Below, piece after piece: positions 34,348 through 49,100 of a DNA stretch of 64,000 bases. A program made the position numbers and the translations under genes. Position 1 is the first letter of the stretch. Every line of letters starts with the position of its first letter. The DNA comes from Physcomitrium patens (lineage: Eukaryota > Streptophyta > Bryopsida > Funariales > Funariaceae). Where the stretch lies: assembly GCF_000002425.4 (NCBI RefSeq), contig NC_037270.1, positions 31,685-95,684 of the forward strand, written 5' to 3'. The notes under the pieces are model-generated. The model was not told the origin of the DNA. It saw only the letters and a list, made by a program, of their open reading frames with translations, and ran no database searches.

Positions 34348-37300
34348 CTATGAGCGACCTCTGCCTCGGCCTCTTCCGCGGAAGCCCCGACCCCCACGCA
34401 TGCCGCCGGGCCTGTCGCTCTTGAGCCCTAAGGACTGTACACCTCGTTTCTTGAAGTCTCTTGAGCCACTTTCACTATTCCCCCTGCCACTGACTGAGCT
34501 CCCTCGGCCTCGGCCTCGACCTCGTCCCCTAGAATCTCCAGAACCACCTCGGGGAATAAACGACACCTGTCTGCTCCCTCCATGACCTCGCACAGCTACC
34601 TCTTCGTCAAAGAAAGAGTCGCCTCGTCCCCTTGCTTTGTATCCACTTGTTGCTAACCGCTCCTCAAGAGGTCGACTTCTTTCAACTTTCAGGGACACCT
34701 TGTTCTTGAAAGCTTGAGCATGGGTTTCATCCTTCACTTCGTAAAGCCTATGAGAAAGACACTACTATGTCAATACCTCACTCAAGTCACTCAACTACGA
34801 ACGATTAAACGTACTTCAAAGATATTTTTTCCAGACAAATGTTGAAATCTATGCGTACGTTTTAATTTCTGTACAATGCAGTGACCCTTTCCACACGACT
34901 CCAGCAACTCCACAACATAAATTGCATGACGTGGCGGACAGTCACCATCTTTCGCGTGTTCGTAGCATGCTTTAGATATACCCAAAAGATCCCAAGGATG
35001 GTGTCTCAGTAATAAGGAACCGACAAACACCTAGAGTTATGCCATGAGGAATAACCTAGTCAGAGGAATGAGTCCACCAAAAAACTAGTCGGCAAAAAAC
35101 AGATTAGTAAAATGGCTCAAACCACCAACCTTGGCTCTGTGGCTTTCCTCTTCATTCCAGACGCGTTAGTCTTCTCATTACCCTGCTGTCGTTTACCCTT
35201 CGCACGATTAGTCTCATCTTCATCCGAAGATGAGCTGCTAGCATCAGAGTCGTCCTTAATTTCAGAATCTCTTTCTTTATCGTCATCAGATACAAGGTCA
35301 AAATGCTCTGTCACCAGTGATTTTTTGCTCTTCTGCTTATTAGGGTGAAGTGCAAGATATTCCGGAGCATCTTCGTCCACTTCAAAAGCCTGCCAAATAA
35401 CAAGTACTTAGCGAACGAATACAACCATAAAGACGTACTACCTCGCGCTGAACAGCTGATTATACAATACAACACCGATACACTCACAAGCTGAGGGATT
35501 TAGGCCACATAAGCAACAACAAATTCAACATTCTACTCTGGACATACCAATGTCAATCAAAACAGCCAGATTAATTTACCTCATTCTTGAAAATTGCGGC
35601 AAATCTATCATCCTTGAGAAGAGAAATGTTCTGCTTTTTTCGTTGGCTATCCTTCTTTGCCCCTTCAGAAGGCGCTTCAGTAATCTCCTCTTCGGCTCCA
35701 GCACCAGCGAGAAGACGAGCAGCAAGTTCCCTGTTAACCTTAGGTAACTTCTTCTTCACCTGTAAATGACCACCCTTGTCAACTTGTGCTCTAAATTAAG
35801 TTCCTCGATCTACTCAGATTGATAAGATATTAAAAACATGCAGCAGCACACAATCGTTCTAAAGCAAACAACTATAGCATTCAACTTCCAGGATGGAGAA
35901 AATAAGAGCCGTGATTTACATTATCAAATATTCTGAACAATGGCATTGACTTGATGTTGTTCAAATAGCAATTCAGCGCACTTGATACAATTAAGACATT
36001 GACTTAAATCGAGCATACTCATGAGCAGGAATGAACTGCCAGTTTGAAAAGGAACCTCCGTACCGAAATTCGAGCAGCTCGCTCAGCATCGAGCTTCTCC
36101 CGTATAGCCTTCTGCCGATGTTCTTCGTATGCAAAGGGATTTGCCATTGCCTTTGCCTGAAAAGTTAATATTCCACGCATCAAATGCAATTCTTATTTTG
36201 TACCCACAATCAATGATATCTGTACACGTTTTCTTTTCTATAAAACTAAGAAACTGGCTGGCTGCTCATAGTACAAAATGTAAAAAAAGATAACGTGAAT
36301 CCACTGGCTAAGACAGGACAAGTGGAAAAGTAAAGATGACCTTCACATAGAGACGATGGTCGATAAAAAAACCATGCATATAAGCTCGCAGCAAGTTGGT
36401 GCCTAACAAATTGGTTAAATTCAAGCGCTCCAAATCTTCACGTGTGACAAACTTGTAATCCTCATAAATAGTAGTTTCATTTTCTTCCTCTAACTCTTCC
36501 TGTTCCATATTTCAGCATGCAGACATGATATCAGATTAGAAAATGAGTATTGCATATGGAATCACTACGACACAAGAACAGGTGTAGTTATACTACTTCC
36601 TCACATCAACTATGACTTACAAGGAGAATCGCAGGGAGAAGAGACTTACTGTAAGACCCTCTAGAGAAGAACACCATCGAGGAGCAGGACCAAGAGAAGG
36701 AATAAAAAAAGAGGATATGCGGGGCGAATCAAGTGCCATGAAAAGTAGACCACTGTTCTTCACCACGCACACATCATTAATCTCGCCAGTTGGTGCTTCT
36801 ATGTTCGTCACACTGTCACCCTGCGCTCATCGAAGAACAAAATTCACTTTCAACTTCAATAAACAGTGACCTGAAGTCGAATTTATTTAACATAAGTTTA
36901 CACCTAAAGATTACAGAGACGCGCACTTTCGCTTAGTAGGAGTGCCTGCAGTAGCTCCTTTGTTTTTGCAACTGAAAGCACCGGCAGTGCTAAAAATCAA
37001 TTGATTATCAATTAATAAATTGAAAATCGAATCAAATTAGATTACCAATAAAAACTCTGGTATGAGAATCTGACACTGACCGTTTGCGGATTCCATATAC
37101 GCACGATATGACTATCTGAAGTAATCAAGTTCTTAGCAGCAGTGCTGACGCTTTCGTGCCATTTAATATCCATGACAGGACTACCATACCTGGAAAATGT
37201 GAAAAATGTATTCAGTCGAAGCATCAAACCTGGTTACATTATAATAATTCTATGCCGCCAGCCATTACGAACAGTGGATATAATTGAATGAAACAAAAAG

Positions 37301-40300
37301 TGACAATCAGCGTCAAAATGACTGTGTACCACAGAGCTGTACAATGAGCTGCTCAAGTGTGTCTCAAAAGAATCTAAACGTAGCATAAGTAATAGCAGAT
37401 AACAACCTTCAATTTCTCCGCTAAGGAAACCCCGAAGTTACGACGATGATAATACAACTTTAAATAATGCTTGCAAAACAAAATTCTAAAAATTGTGATA
37501 TTTTTTGGGGTTCCTGAGTGGGAGCGTGTGTGTAAAATAGAGGGACAAATCATGCGTAGGAAGATAACAGTAAGACATGTTACATGTGATCTTTAATCAA
37601 GATTGGCGTGGATGATCGCAAGTCATAAAGTAGCACCTGGTCCACCAGAAAACAGCAGAACGTAACATGAAGGCTTGCAAAATAATAATATTAATCAAAA
37701 CGCCAGGAGCTAACTAAAAATATTGATGCAATACATCAGAAATATATTAATCAACACTTGAAACGCAACGTCTTAAGAGTACTACAAACTATTTTGACTT
37801 AAACTGCATAAGTAGAGGCCCAGAATGATGTCAACAGATGCCAGGGGCATTGCTCGAAACTACTTCAACGACCTGACTGATTGAAAATCTTACCTGACCA
37901 CCACTTGTACCAACTGCAATTTGCATACCCTCGCTCTCATCAAATCTTAAAGCTGTCACCTCCTGGAATTAACACAGCCAAATCATGCAGATTGCCACAC
38001 CTTAGAATGACTGGATTTGATCTCCTTAAAACTAATACATATTTCTGAAACAACAAAACTACGTACAAGTTCGAAATACAAGAATAACGAGCAACATATT
38101 CGTTACACAACTTAGAAGACACAATGGTATTGTCCTGCGAAATGCTGTATCTTATATAGAGATACGCAGAACATAAACACAACAGGAAATATCCCAGCAA
38201 GTTATGCCAATGGTAAACAGTGTTGGCTGATCCCTTACTTGATCCTCGTTGCCAGCACCTACAGCAAGAACCCGCCCAACAGAAGCCTTTTGTCTGAGGT
38301 CAAAACACTCTACAAACCCATCTTCACCTCCGCATGCAATCAACCCATGCACTGGGCTTTCGTGACCGTGCACATCCAGGACACTTGTGTCAGGTTTGAC
38401 ATCATGTGCGAAACCTTTAATACAGACGGATTCTCAAAATAAGAGATACGGTAGGAACCAGCCTCGCACATTTGATGCATAGATCCATTTCCTTGAAGCT
38501 TTAAAGAAAGGCCATGCAGCAAAATAAAAATAAAAATAAAAATAAAAATTTTTAAAAGAGAAAGAACGAAGGAATAAATCAATGAAGATACAACTAAAAA
38601 TTGAAAGACTATAAACACCCACCTACGACCAAGCACATTTATACCAGGCGACTGTGTGGTAAGAGGGGCAAGAAAACGACCCTGCAAAATGACACAATAC
38701 ATGTGAAGTTTACTGCTCGTCTGTCAAGGTCAAAAGTTTTGCGCTTGTCCCATATGTAGAACACGATATGCGAATAATCATGTCATTTCAAAAGAGCTTC
38801 AGTGTGATGATTGTATCGAAGACCTGGTCAAAACGTTAACCCGAAGCAAAAGAGACTGAATTAAGAGGGGGTTCAGGAGCAGCTACGACCAAGTAATACT
38901 CGGTATTAGCTCCGATGGCGCTCCAGCACAATTTTAAGACTAGACATGATACCCATCCTATTCATTGATGAACGACGTACCTGCTCCAAATTCAGTCGGT
39001 AGACTTCAGGGGATGATGCGGCTAGAAGTAGATCGCAAGACCAACGATCATAGCAAAGATCTCTTCCCATTCTGGAATCCACCCAACACTTAGAAGAGAG
39101 TTGATATTCAGCACTTGACGACACATTCTAAAGTATCGTCCACTCATTCAAGTAGAGGCAATATCATCACACCCTGGTCACAACTCACCTCGGAATGCGT
39201 GTGCTGAAATAACTGCCAAATTTAGCATGCAGCCATACAGAACGATCTGCACATAGAAACGCCAGTTTGGAATAGTCATCTCCTAGAACCTGCCACGACC
39301 ACGTCATTTCCAAATTCAGAATCGACTTATGTTGAATCGTTCAGACACTGCCGAAAATCACTTCAGAATCCCTCTCTCCTCCGTCACAGATAAAAGATGT
39401 AATGGAAATAAATTACTGAATTTCTCTGTTTATCTTCTCGCTACTCCTGTAAGAAAATGAATGAGAAGTACCTGAAAATCAACTATCTCAGACGTGAGGT
39501 GTCGCTCGAATTTCAGTGACAACTCGCTAACTTCAAAAACCCGAACCTGTGGAGGATAAATACCTACGAAGTAACTTCGAGAATCAGAATGCCTAGAAAT
39601 CAGAAATTTACTTTGCAACTGATGTTTTCAAGTGACAGAGAAGTCTTAGTGCTTTCAAAAAGGACAAAATTAAGTCTAAGAGTTTGAAAACCCTCGTATC
39701 AATGGACCAAGAGGTTTTCGATGGAAATAAGCCGAGACGATTGGCCCAAAACTAGACATAATCTACTGTGTTTGGTAAGAAAGACATCACTACTTAGCAG
39801 GCGTTGCAATAAACCCATAATCTACAATGGTCTCCTCAAGATATCTTGCAGCCAAACTACAACTAAGAAATAAAATATTCAAAAAGTATATTTCAAAACT
39901 ATGCAGTGTCATACCAGATGCAATGATATACTGTCCATCAGAAGTAGTCTTCATGCGAGTAGCAGCAGTATTGAATTCTAGATCTTGGACTAGGTCGATT
40001 CGTCTCAGATAGTCTGTTCTCAACATAAGATTACCACCACAGGCAATGATGTTAAAAAATTCACAGAACTTTCAGGATAGCAGACCAAACACAACTGTTC
40101 ATACATGACGATAACATGGATCACGAGTATTAAAAAACAGCCCTAATTTTTATAAGTGAATGGTGGTATCGCATGTGTTCAGAATTCGTTCAATTCTCTG
40201 CGCACAGCCCTCCACTTGAAAAACTGTTTGAAATCATACTGGAAACAGCTCTACATTCTAGCATTACACTTCTAAAATTCCTCGCGTTACAATATTGCTT

Positions 40301-40978
40301 TAGAACAACGTGTAAAGGAAAAGATGTGGTAATAATGGGATAAACCTTGCACAAGTACTGTTCAAAAGTATCAATAACAGAAATAATACAGCATAATTAA
40401 AGCTGCTGCAGTCTCGATGTACTGTCAAGGGTGCAAACATAGGAGTGGGATCATAATTAGCAAATACGATCCTCCTTCTGGGAGAATTACGCACCGATTT
40501 AAAAGTTATATTATGCATGGAGTTCTTACTATTTTCCTAGAGCTTGTAGGAAATACTCCCTAGAACATACTCTCAAGAGTGAACCGAATTATCTAGATTG
40601 TCAGGTTACAGAATCGATGGCGCCGTACTTAGCACACTTATTCATGACTCTCATTTTTTCTACATTATAGTGCTAGACAACGTAGAAGCTAGTGGAAGGT
40701 AAGAAAAAAAAAGGGAGTCTATAATCCTCAGCACAGGTAGCAGGTTGACAAATTTTTCTATACGCCAGATAATATTCAGAAAAAACGGGCAGATGAAAGG
40801 AGAGAGAAACTTGGGAGCACGCAGAGAGAGATGCAGAAACAAGGCACCTACCCTGATCTTTACGGAGTGCACGCTTCTTGTTGGGGGGGAGCCAGGATGC
40901 AAACTGGCGGTGGCCAGAGACAGTGTAGACCTTGACACCGTTCACAGCCGCGACCCTCATGCCTGCCGGCCCCGCCAT
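34348..40978 (-). CDS. NOL10: Nucleolar protein 10 / Enp2 homologue (WD40, ribosome biogenesis)
   Basis: Homologue of human NOL10, yeast Enp2 and the Arabidopsis protein with an RGG tail; the family works in small-subunit pre-rRNA processing in the nucleolus. Predicted exons (minus): 40978-40852, 40013-39915, 39563-39472, 39289-39189, 39071-38981, 38681-38623, 38356-38239, 37962-37894, 37636-37584, 37189-37081, 36820-36650, 36499-36341, 36156-36064, 35759-35580, 35389-35130 and 34747-34348. The sum is 2181 nt, 726 aa, with matching phases. Signature stretches: WLPPNKKRALRKDQDYLRR, IASGIYPPQVRVFEV, SPEVYRLNLEQGRFLAPL, LGPAPRWCSSLE, RAYMHGFFIDHRLY and KKLPKVNRELAARLL. An acidic Ser/Asp-rich region follows, then an RG-rich tail. 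The start of exon 7 is the least certain edge, since its acceptor has a poor pyrimidine tract. The gene looks intact. Confidence 0.92.
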
Positions 40979-41006
40979 GGTGAAGGCAGGGATGGCGAAA
41001 GTAGCG

Positions 41007-41106
41007 NNNNNNNNNNNNNNNNNNNNNNNNNNNNNNNNNNNNNNNNNNNNNNNNNNNNNNNNNNNNNNNNNNNNNNNNNNNNNNNNNNNNNNNNNNNNNN
41101 NNNNNN
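41007..41106. other. Assembly gap (100 N)
   Basis: Exactly 100 unknown bases, 29 bases upstream of the NOL10 start codon. The true length is unknown; part of its leader or promoter is hidden. Open frames crossing it are artefacts. Confidence 0.99.
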
Positions 41107-41600
41107 CAACAATGCTGAGACAGACCACAACGAATGGCTACTACCACCACCACCACCACCACTGCTACTCCTTCTCGTCCACCTCCTTCCTTCCTCCTCC
41201 TCCTCCTCCCTCCTTCCTCCCTTCACTTCGCAGTGGTCGTCTTCCTCGTTCTCTTCCGCCGCCGCCGCCAGCCCATGCGCCACGCCAGAAGCAACCCCCC
41301 CCCCCCCCACCTCCTAGATTTCCTCCCGTCAGAGGCATCTACTGCCGTCCAAGATGCCCCATGGCCACTGCTTTCGTTTCGTTGCCATGAGAACGTTCAT
41401 GAATTTCCCTCTTTCATTGCCACCCATCCGTAATTCATACAACTGGTATATCACCATCACCACTTGTGATTCTTCAATGCTTTCGCTGCTCTTGCTATAT
41501 ATATATATATATATGAATCCATTGCACAAGTGGTAGTTTCTCAACTTTGTTTGATAGATTATAGCTTCCTTGAAGTAACCTCCTAAAACTATTTAATCCG
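41107..41600 (-). promoter_or_regulatory. Probable upstream region of NOL10
   Basis: Low-complexity DNA: CAC repeats (about 41138-41162), CT/TCC-rich blocks, a C run near 41295-41308 and a short (TA)n near 41497-41512. On the minus strand this is GA-rich, similar in character to the region before the MKK3-like gene. No defined promoter element could be fixed. Confidence 0.4.
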
Positions 41601-42555
41601 ATGGACTTGAATCATCTATGATTCCAATTCAACAAAACATTCACGAATTTGGTGCTCTATGAGGTCTTAACATTTTTTTTTAAATGTAAGCTGTTTCTTT
41701 GCAAATTTAGAGGATTGTATAGTTACCTTTGCAATTGCCAAAGCATTCCAATTTATTGTTTAAAATGTTTTGTATGACATGGTCTAACAAGTTTAAAAAA
41801 CAAAGATGCAATTTATTGTAGTATTTTTTGAACTGAATAGTGGAAAAGAAAAAAAAAAAAAAAAAAAAAAAGAAGCAAAGACCCACATCATTAAAATGTT
41901 TTAATTTTGGTCGAACAAAATTGATTGGTTGTACTTATTATAACTCTGATTACATCAAAAACTATATCTTGAATATTTTTATTATTGTGGTAGTTTTTTT
42001 AATCCGTTTTATTTTGTTTGCGCTCTATAATAATATATCCAAGATAATTCTACAATCAAGGATATTTACAATTATTGTTTTATTACAATTTGGAATTGAA
42101 ATCAAATTACCAAGAATATATGTAATATCAATGATGATATTTTTTGCATTTAAATAAAAGATTAAGTATTAAAAAAGAAAAAAATAAATAAACAAATTTT
42201 CTTTTTGGATCTTACTTTTCTAAATTCAATGCAAAATATGATTATTTTTTATTAAAAAAATAAATACTTAATCGAATAAGATATGATATCAACAAAATTT
42301 GATAAATAAAAATATAGGTTTTTTTTATTTAAAAAAAATATACACTTCAATGTAATAAAATTTATATTATTTGGATGTAAAAAGAAGCATTATAATTAAT
42401 GATTCTTTAATATTGTTTCATCATTTAAGTTTGTTATATCATAACAAGAATATGTTAGAACAATTGTAAATTATAGATATCATGTATTTTACACTTGTAG
42501 AAGCATTTTTTTCTTAATTAACTATCATTTGAATATTAATCATTTTAAAATTATT

Positions 42556-42594
<39 letters not shown>

Positions 42595-42674
42595 CATACA
42601 CTTGCTAATTGAACCTATATCGTAGTCACAAAAAGCATGACTCTAAAGAAGTATTTTTTTTTTAAAGATATATT
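41601..42674. other. AT-rich intergenic DNA
   Basis: No supported gene. It contains an A homopolymer near 41849-41871 and a (TA)n tract near 42558-42591. Confidence 0.65.
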
Positions 42675-43214
42675 TGTCTCAAAGATAAGAACACGATAAA
42701 AATAAATAAATAAGTGAGACTTCTATCAAAGAAAGATGACAAAATAGAAATAATTTGATATGTATATTAAGAAAGAAACTGGAATGGCTATTGCCAAAAG
42801 CCAAGAAAACTACAGACCCTTGAAACTAGACTAGAAGCAAGAAAAGAATTGATAAGAATGAAGAAGGCTTCACTCTTGTCTTTATATATACTATCTAACT
42901 AAGGGCTACGTGGTGATGTTCTATAGGACCTCCAATATGTGTTGACTTTGTAGGACACATGCCTTGACTTACAAGGTAAGTTTTTTTATGTGTGGGCCAC
43001 ATAGTTAGCTTGATCTTCAAGCTAACAACATTTGTGGCATATGGCCAACTTGTTGACCACGTTTCTAATCCAAAAAGTCAATTAAAGACACCTATAAAGT
43101 CAAAGCAGTATCTATGAGGCTTCTAAAAAGCTTCCATAGCAAATATTATAGAATTTACTTACTTCTACCTATTTATACATGTAATTATTGGCTTACATGC
43201 GTATGTCTATGACA
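42675..43214 (-). repeat. Solo LTR of the chromovirus family
   Basis: A 540-bp inverted match to the LTRs at 771 and 5989, with terminal TGTC and GACA. No adjoining internal element sequence is seen on either side, so it is best explained by recombination between the two LTRs of a former insertion. No clear target-site duplication was found. Confidence 0.82.
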
Positions 43215-44721
43215 GTTTGTAAGCCAAAAAATATTTTTTATAATTTTTTTAAAAACAAAGAAATAAAATCCAATTTTATTTTTTTAAGAATTAACAAAAT
43301 TAGAAGATTACAAACAATAAAAGAAATGCATAGTACATTCATGTCATCTTTGAAAATATGTCGTCTAATATATAGACAAACTTATCTCAAATCATCAAAC
43401 TTCTATGTTTGTGCATACAATGGATGGAATATCAAAAAATAGAGTTTATCAAAAGTTACAGATTATTAGAAATCATACTCATAGTCTATTTGTAGAATGT
43501 ATTAACTATAAAATCTAAAAAAGTCTAATAAGAATAATAATGATAATAATAACATTATAAGAATATCTAAAAGATAAGTAATTAAAGAGTCCTATGTGTA
43601 ATTTTAACCAAAAGTAGAATGAATAATAGAGAAGAAAATTTCCAAAAAGTCAAGTGAGAAATTAGACATACTACACTATAAGAAAATCATTATGAAAAGG
43701 ATAAAAATACTTATGAAAAATTATAAAATATTATGAAAAATTGAACATGAAGATTATAGATTTACAAGCTTTGTAGAAACAATTTTAATTAAAGTCTCTC
43801 AATAAAAGCCGCAATAGATCTATCCATATAACTAAAACTATTGGATCCAAATCAACATTATATACAAATTATTCAAATGAATTGATTTTTTTTATCAAAA
43901 ATAATTTTATTATTTATAGATGTTGAGAATAAAAGTTATATAATATATTTGTTATAGAAAAATTATTAATAAAAAAAAAATCTAAACATAATTTATGTTA
44001 AATTTTGAGAGGTTAAGTAGAGACTATCAATCACTAAAGAGCTTCAAAAAGAACCATAATGTCAATTGCATTATACAAATTAAGGATATTAAAATGTAAA
44101 AAAAATTATATTACAACAAACTCTACAAGCATTGTCATGGATTCATTATATAAAAGATCAAACAAGAAGTTGAACAAAGGAGTTTCAACAAAAAATCTAA
44201 TAAGAAATTGATTAAATCAAATGAATACAAGATCAATATTAAAAAAGATGAATTAGAATTATAAGAAATGTATTATTGAGAGTGAAGATTCCTTCAATCT
44301 TGATTCTAATATATATAAGGTATTAGAAAGCTTCTTGAAAATTTTCCATGTTGCTTGAAGATAAAACAACTTTAGAAAGTTTCTTAAGAAGTTTTCATAT
44401 TACTTGAAGATGAAGAAATTATAACAAGCTTTTTGGACAACTTTCTTAATCTTCTTAGAACTTTTTAGAATTTATTATAATATTCTAAGAATCTCTTAAA
44501 ATTATTAAAAATATTATAAAAATATTTTTAGAATCTTATATTAGAATATTTTATAAATCTTCTATGAATCTTCTAGAACCTCCTATTAGGATATTTGAAA
44601 TACCTTTTAGAACCTTCTAAAATTTGATATAATATTCTAAAAATCTTCAAAAACTCTTTTTGTTGGATATCCATAATAAGCACAATCAGTTAGAGATAAT
44701 TTGTATTGCTACACAATCACA

Positions 44722-44770
<49 letters not shown>

Positions 44771-46199
44771 CAAAAATTATTTATATAAAATATGATTTTT
44801 ATATTATATAATTACTAGCAATTAATTCTATAATACAATAATTATTTAGAGTGCTACAAAGGTACTTCAAGATATTCTACACAATTAGTCTACTATATTG
44901 AAAGAAAGTCTAGAAATCAATTTTTAATCAAGATTCATTCAAAAACTTCAATTGTATAGTTAGATACTATCCAAATAATCAATATAATGTAATTGTAAAT
45001 CAAATATAATCACAAACCACCATTTTGCATCACATTATACATCTTGCAGGTCTTACTCATTCCAAATACTTGTATACTAAACATGAAAACCACCCACAAT
45101 TTTGCAACTTATAAAATTGAAAGGAAAACCACATCAACATATTAAATAAAAAAAATCTTTATCTTCATAAAGACTTCGAGCAATAAAAGGCATGTTTCCT
45201 AAACACATGTGTACTATATCAATTAATGCAATTACAATTCTATTGCTTATCTTCCAATACAAAATCGATCCAACATCCTTTGTTTCTTCTTCATAGATTA
45301 TGTTATAGTAATGTGAGCTTTCTATACAAATCAATCAAAATTGTACACCTTTATGGATTTTATAAACAACATCTAAAATATTTTGAGTAAACATTGAGTT
45401 AGAGTTTAATAAAAATAACTTTAATCATGATATTATACAAAGTGAGTCTTCATTGCTCTTAGACATTTCAAGGCACTTTTAAAGCCGTATAAATTGACAT
45501 GGCCTTAGTTCTATTAAAGAAATATAAATTAATTTTTTTATTAATTTTTGATAAGAAACAATAATGCATGAAGTCAATTAGTGTAGTAGGGCATGGATAA
45601 GATATTTGTATTATTTGCATATAGAAATATGTAATTGAAATCATTTTTGGAAAGTTATTAGAATTGAAGTTAGGATGGTAGTTTAAGTAGGATCTATCAT
45701 GAAACCTTCTAGAAAGCTTTAGGATGATTATCATGGTAGGATTCACATCTAAAATCTTCTAGAAGAGCAATTACTTGGGTGAGGCCTATTATTAAGGATA
45801 TTCTAGGATGTTCTAAGATAATTGAATAAATTATTAATAAAATTGGGTGATGGCATTTGGAGATTTAGTCATGTACAGCTATAGACTATTTTTTTTAGTA
45901 AAATTTGGTTTCTTTTTCTTGTTTTATTCTGTTTGATTCTATTTGGTTCTGTTTTTTTTTTTTCTCAATCTTATCTTTTATTTTCCATTCTATTTAGTTA
46001 TTTTCAATTTTATTTTGGTATATTAGGTCTTACATTGTGTCAAGATCTTTGTTGTTATGGAATTGATAAGGTTTTAGATCTTAGTTAATTCAATCTTATT
46101 TCATTTATATCACAGTAAATATAAGTTTGTTCTTTGGTAGTGTATTGATAGCCACTATTTAATTGGAAGTCAATTGTTATGATCACATAAGATACTATT
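43215..46199. other. AT-rich DNA, partly LTR-like
   Basis: No supported gene. It includes a (TA)n tract near 44726-44766 and recurring TTCTAGAA/TTCTTAGAA blocks at 44.3-44.65 kb and 45.7-45.8 kb. The part just before 46.2 kb may be the LTR and leader of the following gypsy remnant, but no second LTR was identified. Confidence 0.5.
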
Positions 46200-49100
46200 T
46201 TGGAGCTACAATGAGCTACTTTAAGAAGTCAACTAGAAGGAGAGAAGGCATTACAATTATAAAGTTCAGTAAAGAAATTGCAGCATGAAAGATATAACAA
46301 AGCAATCTCAAATGGAAACTCAAATACAACACCTCTTATGCCAGATAGCTACTTTGCAAGAGCAAATAGAAGCTTCTAAGATAAGAAAGTTGACATCTTT
46401 TAGGTTGAAATTGAGCAAGCCCCATATATACTCAAAGATCTTAAGGCAAGAAGATGTATGCCAATGACTCTTCAACATGCAACAGTACCTCTAATTATCT
46501 AGAGCAAATACCAGCAAAGGAATTTTATATGCTTCTAGTTATTTGAAAGATGGAGCAGCCATTTGATGGCAACATTGAGCTCAAAATTATAGAACTTAAG
46601 GCAGATTGTATAATTGAGAAGAGTTTGAAACTAAGCTTAAGAATCAATTTTGGCTCATCAATGCAGAAAAGTTAGCACACGATTAATTGACTAATCTTAC
46701 ATAATCCAAGTTAGTAAAAGATTATATCTTTCAATTCAAGTTTTTATATCTTCAAATTGACAATGTTTTAGAGGAAGAGATGATGGATTAGTTTTCACAA
46801 AGATTGAAACTTATAATCTAGGAAGAGGTGGAATTAAGGGATCTACAAATATTTAACGAAGCAGTTAGGATTGTAGAGAGGATTGATGCTATAGATTTCA
46901 AAAATCATAGAGAATAACCTATAGCACAAAGTCTTATGCTATTAGCCAATACTATGGTTAAACAACCAACATTGATAGAGATTGATGCTCTGCAAAGACC
47001 ATTGATACCACAGAGACGACCAATATTAGTGTAAAAGGAATTGTGTTTTTATTGTTGAAAGTCAAACCATCAAATCAAAGATTGTTCAAAACATCAAAGT
47101 TTAAGCATCAATAAATTATGGTAGATTGAGAATCTTAAGGACCACCAAGTTGATGAAGAAATAAAATAGAAAAATAGGGCTATCTAATAAAGGCACCAAG
47201 AGCCAATATTGGAGATAATTGTTATTTCTCAAAGACAAATGATATAACCTTGGACAACTATCAAAAGGGTCAACTGGTGTGTCTAATGGATTAACTAAGA
47301 GGACAACCATGTCAAGTGCTTGTAGATTATGATTCCACACAAAATTGCATCTTAACGATAATTATCAATCAATTTGGAATTAAAACAAAGATGATAAAAA
47401 AATGAAGCATATATCTAACAGATGATCAAAAAAATGTATTAGGTGAGACAAGTAAAGAAGAAACTATGAGATTGAATGATACTTATATATTATAGAGAAG
47501 TTCAAAGTAACAAAGCTTAGATATGATATTATCCTTAGTATGCCATAGATAGAGGTAGAAAATAAATAAGTTGATTGGCTAGCAAGGACAATCTCTTTCA
47601 AAAATAGAAAACACATAGTGATTTTTTGTACATATATACTAAGTGGAATAGCAAAACAATCCACGGCTAAGAGCTTGCTTGTAGCAATAATCTTTATAAA
47701 GAAGCAAATATGGCATAAGCAACTGATATATGCAGTGGTTTTGAATCTTGCCTTAGTAGTAGAAAAAACAACTAAAGGAGCAAAAGGGGTAGAATAACTC
47801 ATACGAGAATATTGAGATGTCTTTTCAACCGACTTATCTTGTGGTGTGCCATCTAATTGAGGTACCTATTTTAAAATAGAACTTGTGCTTAGAGCTAAAC
47901 TGGTAGGTCGACTAATTTATTATCTGGTACCAAATAAATTTGAAGAATTGTAAAAAATTATTAGATAAATTCTTGGAGAAGGGCCTCATTTAGGAAAGCA
48001 CATTGCTATAGAGAGCATCTATACTCTTTGCATCCAAAAAAGATGGTGGACTTCAACTTTGCATCGATTATCAAGGCTCCAATAAGTAGAGTGTTAAGAA
48101 TGCATATCCAATTTTACATGTGGATGATCTTCTTGACCAACTTTGAGGTGCAACTAGCTTTAGCAAATTAGACCTTCAAAGTGGTTATTGGTAGATCCCT
48201 ATTGTCAAAGAAGATATAGAAAAGATAGCATTTTGTATGTACTATAGACAATTTGAATGGCTTATATTACTTTTTGGCCTTTCCAAAGCTCTAATGTCTT
48301 TTATGAGTCACATGAATAAATTATTTTAAGACCTTTTGGATAGGTACATGGTAGTCTTCATTGATGATATCCTGATCTATAATATAAACCTTGAGGAGAA
48401 TAAGCAACATCTACAAAAAATACTATGCCAACTACGTGACAGTTGCTTCTATTGCTAGCAATCAAAGTATGAACTTTGAAAGACAAAGGTCACCATTTGA
48501 GAGCATGTAGAGTCTTTCAAAGGTACGTGCATTGAGTAAGATAAGATAAAAGCGATAGAGGATTAGCCAAATTCCAAAGATGCTTCTAAAATTCACTCAT
48601 TTTTAGGCATTGTTGGATATTATCATTGTTTTGTTTGGCAATTTTCATACATTATTGCCTCACTAATAAGCTTATTAGAAAAAAAATTCTCTATTTGAAT
48701 AGAAATTGGAACAAAAAAAGGCCTTTAAGGAATTAAAGGAGGCATTGTTTATTGTTCCAATATTAAAACCATACAATTCAAATCTTCCATATACACTTGA
48801 TGTTGATGCTTTCAAATTTATTATTGGCATAGTTCTTCAATAGAACTTTAATAGAGACCTTCAAACTATTGCATATGAATCAAGCAAAATTAGAAGGATA
48901 AAGCGCAATCATTCTGCATGTGATTGAGAGTAATTAAAAATTATACATGTGACAAAGATGTAGTAACATTATTTGTTGAAAAAATTAATGATTATTCAAA
49001 CTGACTATCAATCCCTACTATACGATTTGTATTTGAAAAATATGAAATTATAACATCATTATTGAGAAGAGGAGTTGTAGTTCCTTAACATTTAGCTTGA

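Noticed and set aside
40673..41390. Several frames crossing the N gap
   Set aside because: They depend on unknown bases; only the NOL10 first exon, below the gap, is supported.
43188..43442. 84-codon plus-strand frame by the solo LTR
   Set aside because: AT-rich, no domain, and it overlaps the LTR end.
47464..47802. 112-codon minus-strand frame
   Set aside because: It is antisense to the recognisable protease region of the decayed gypsy element.
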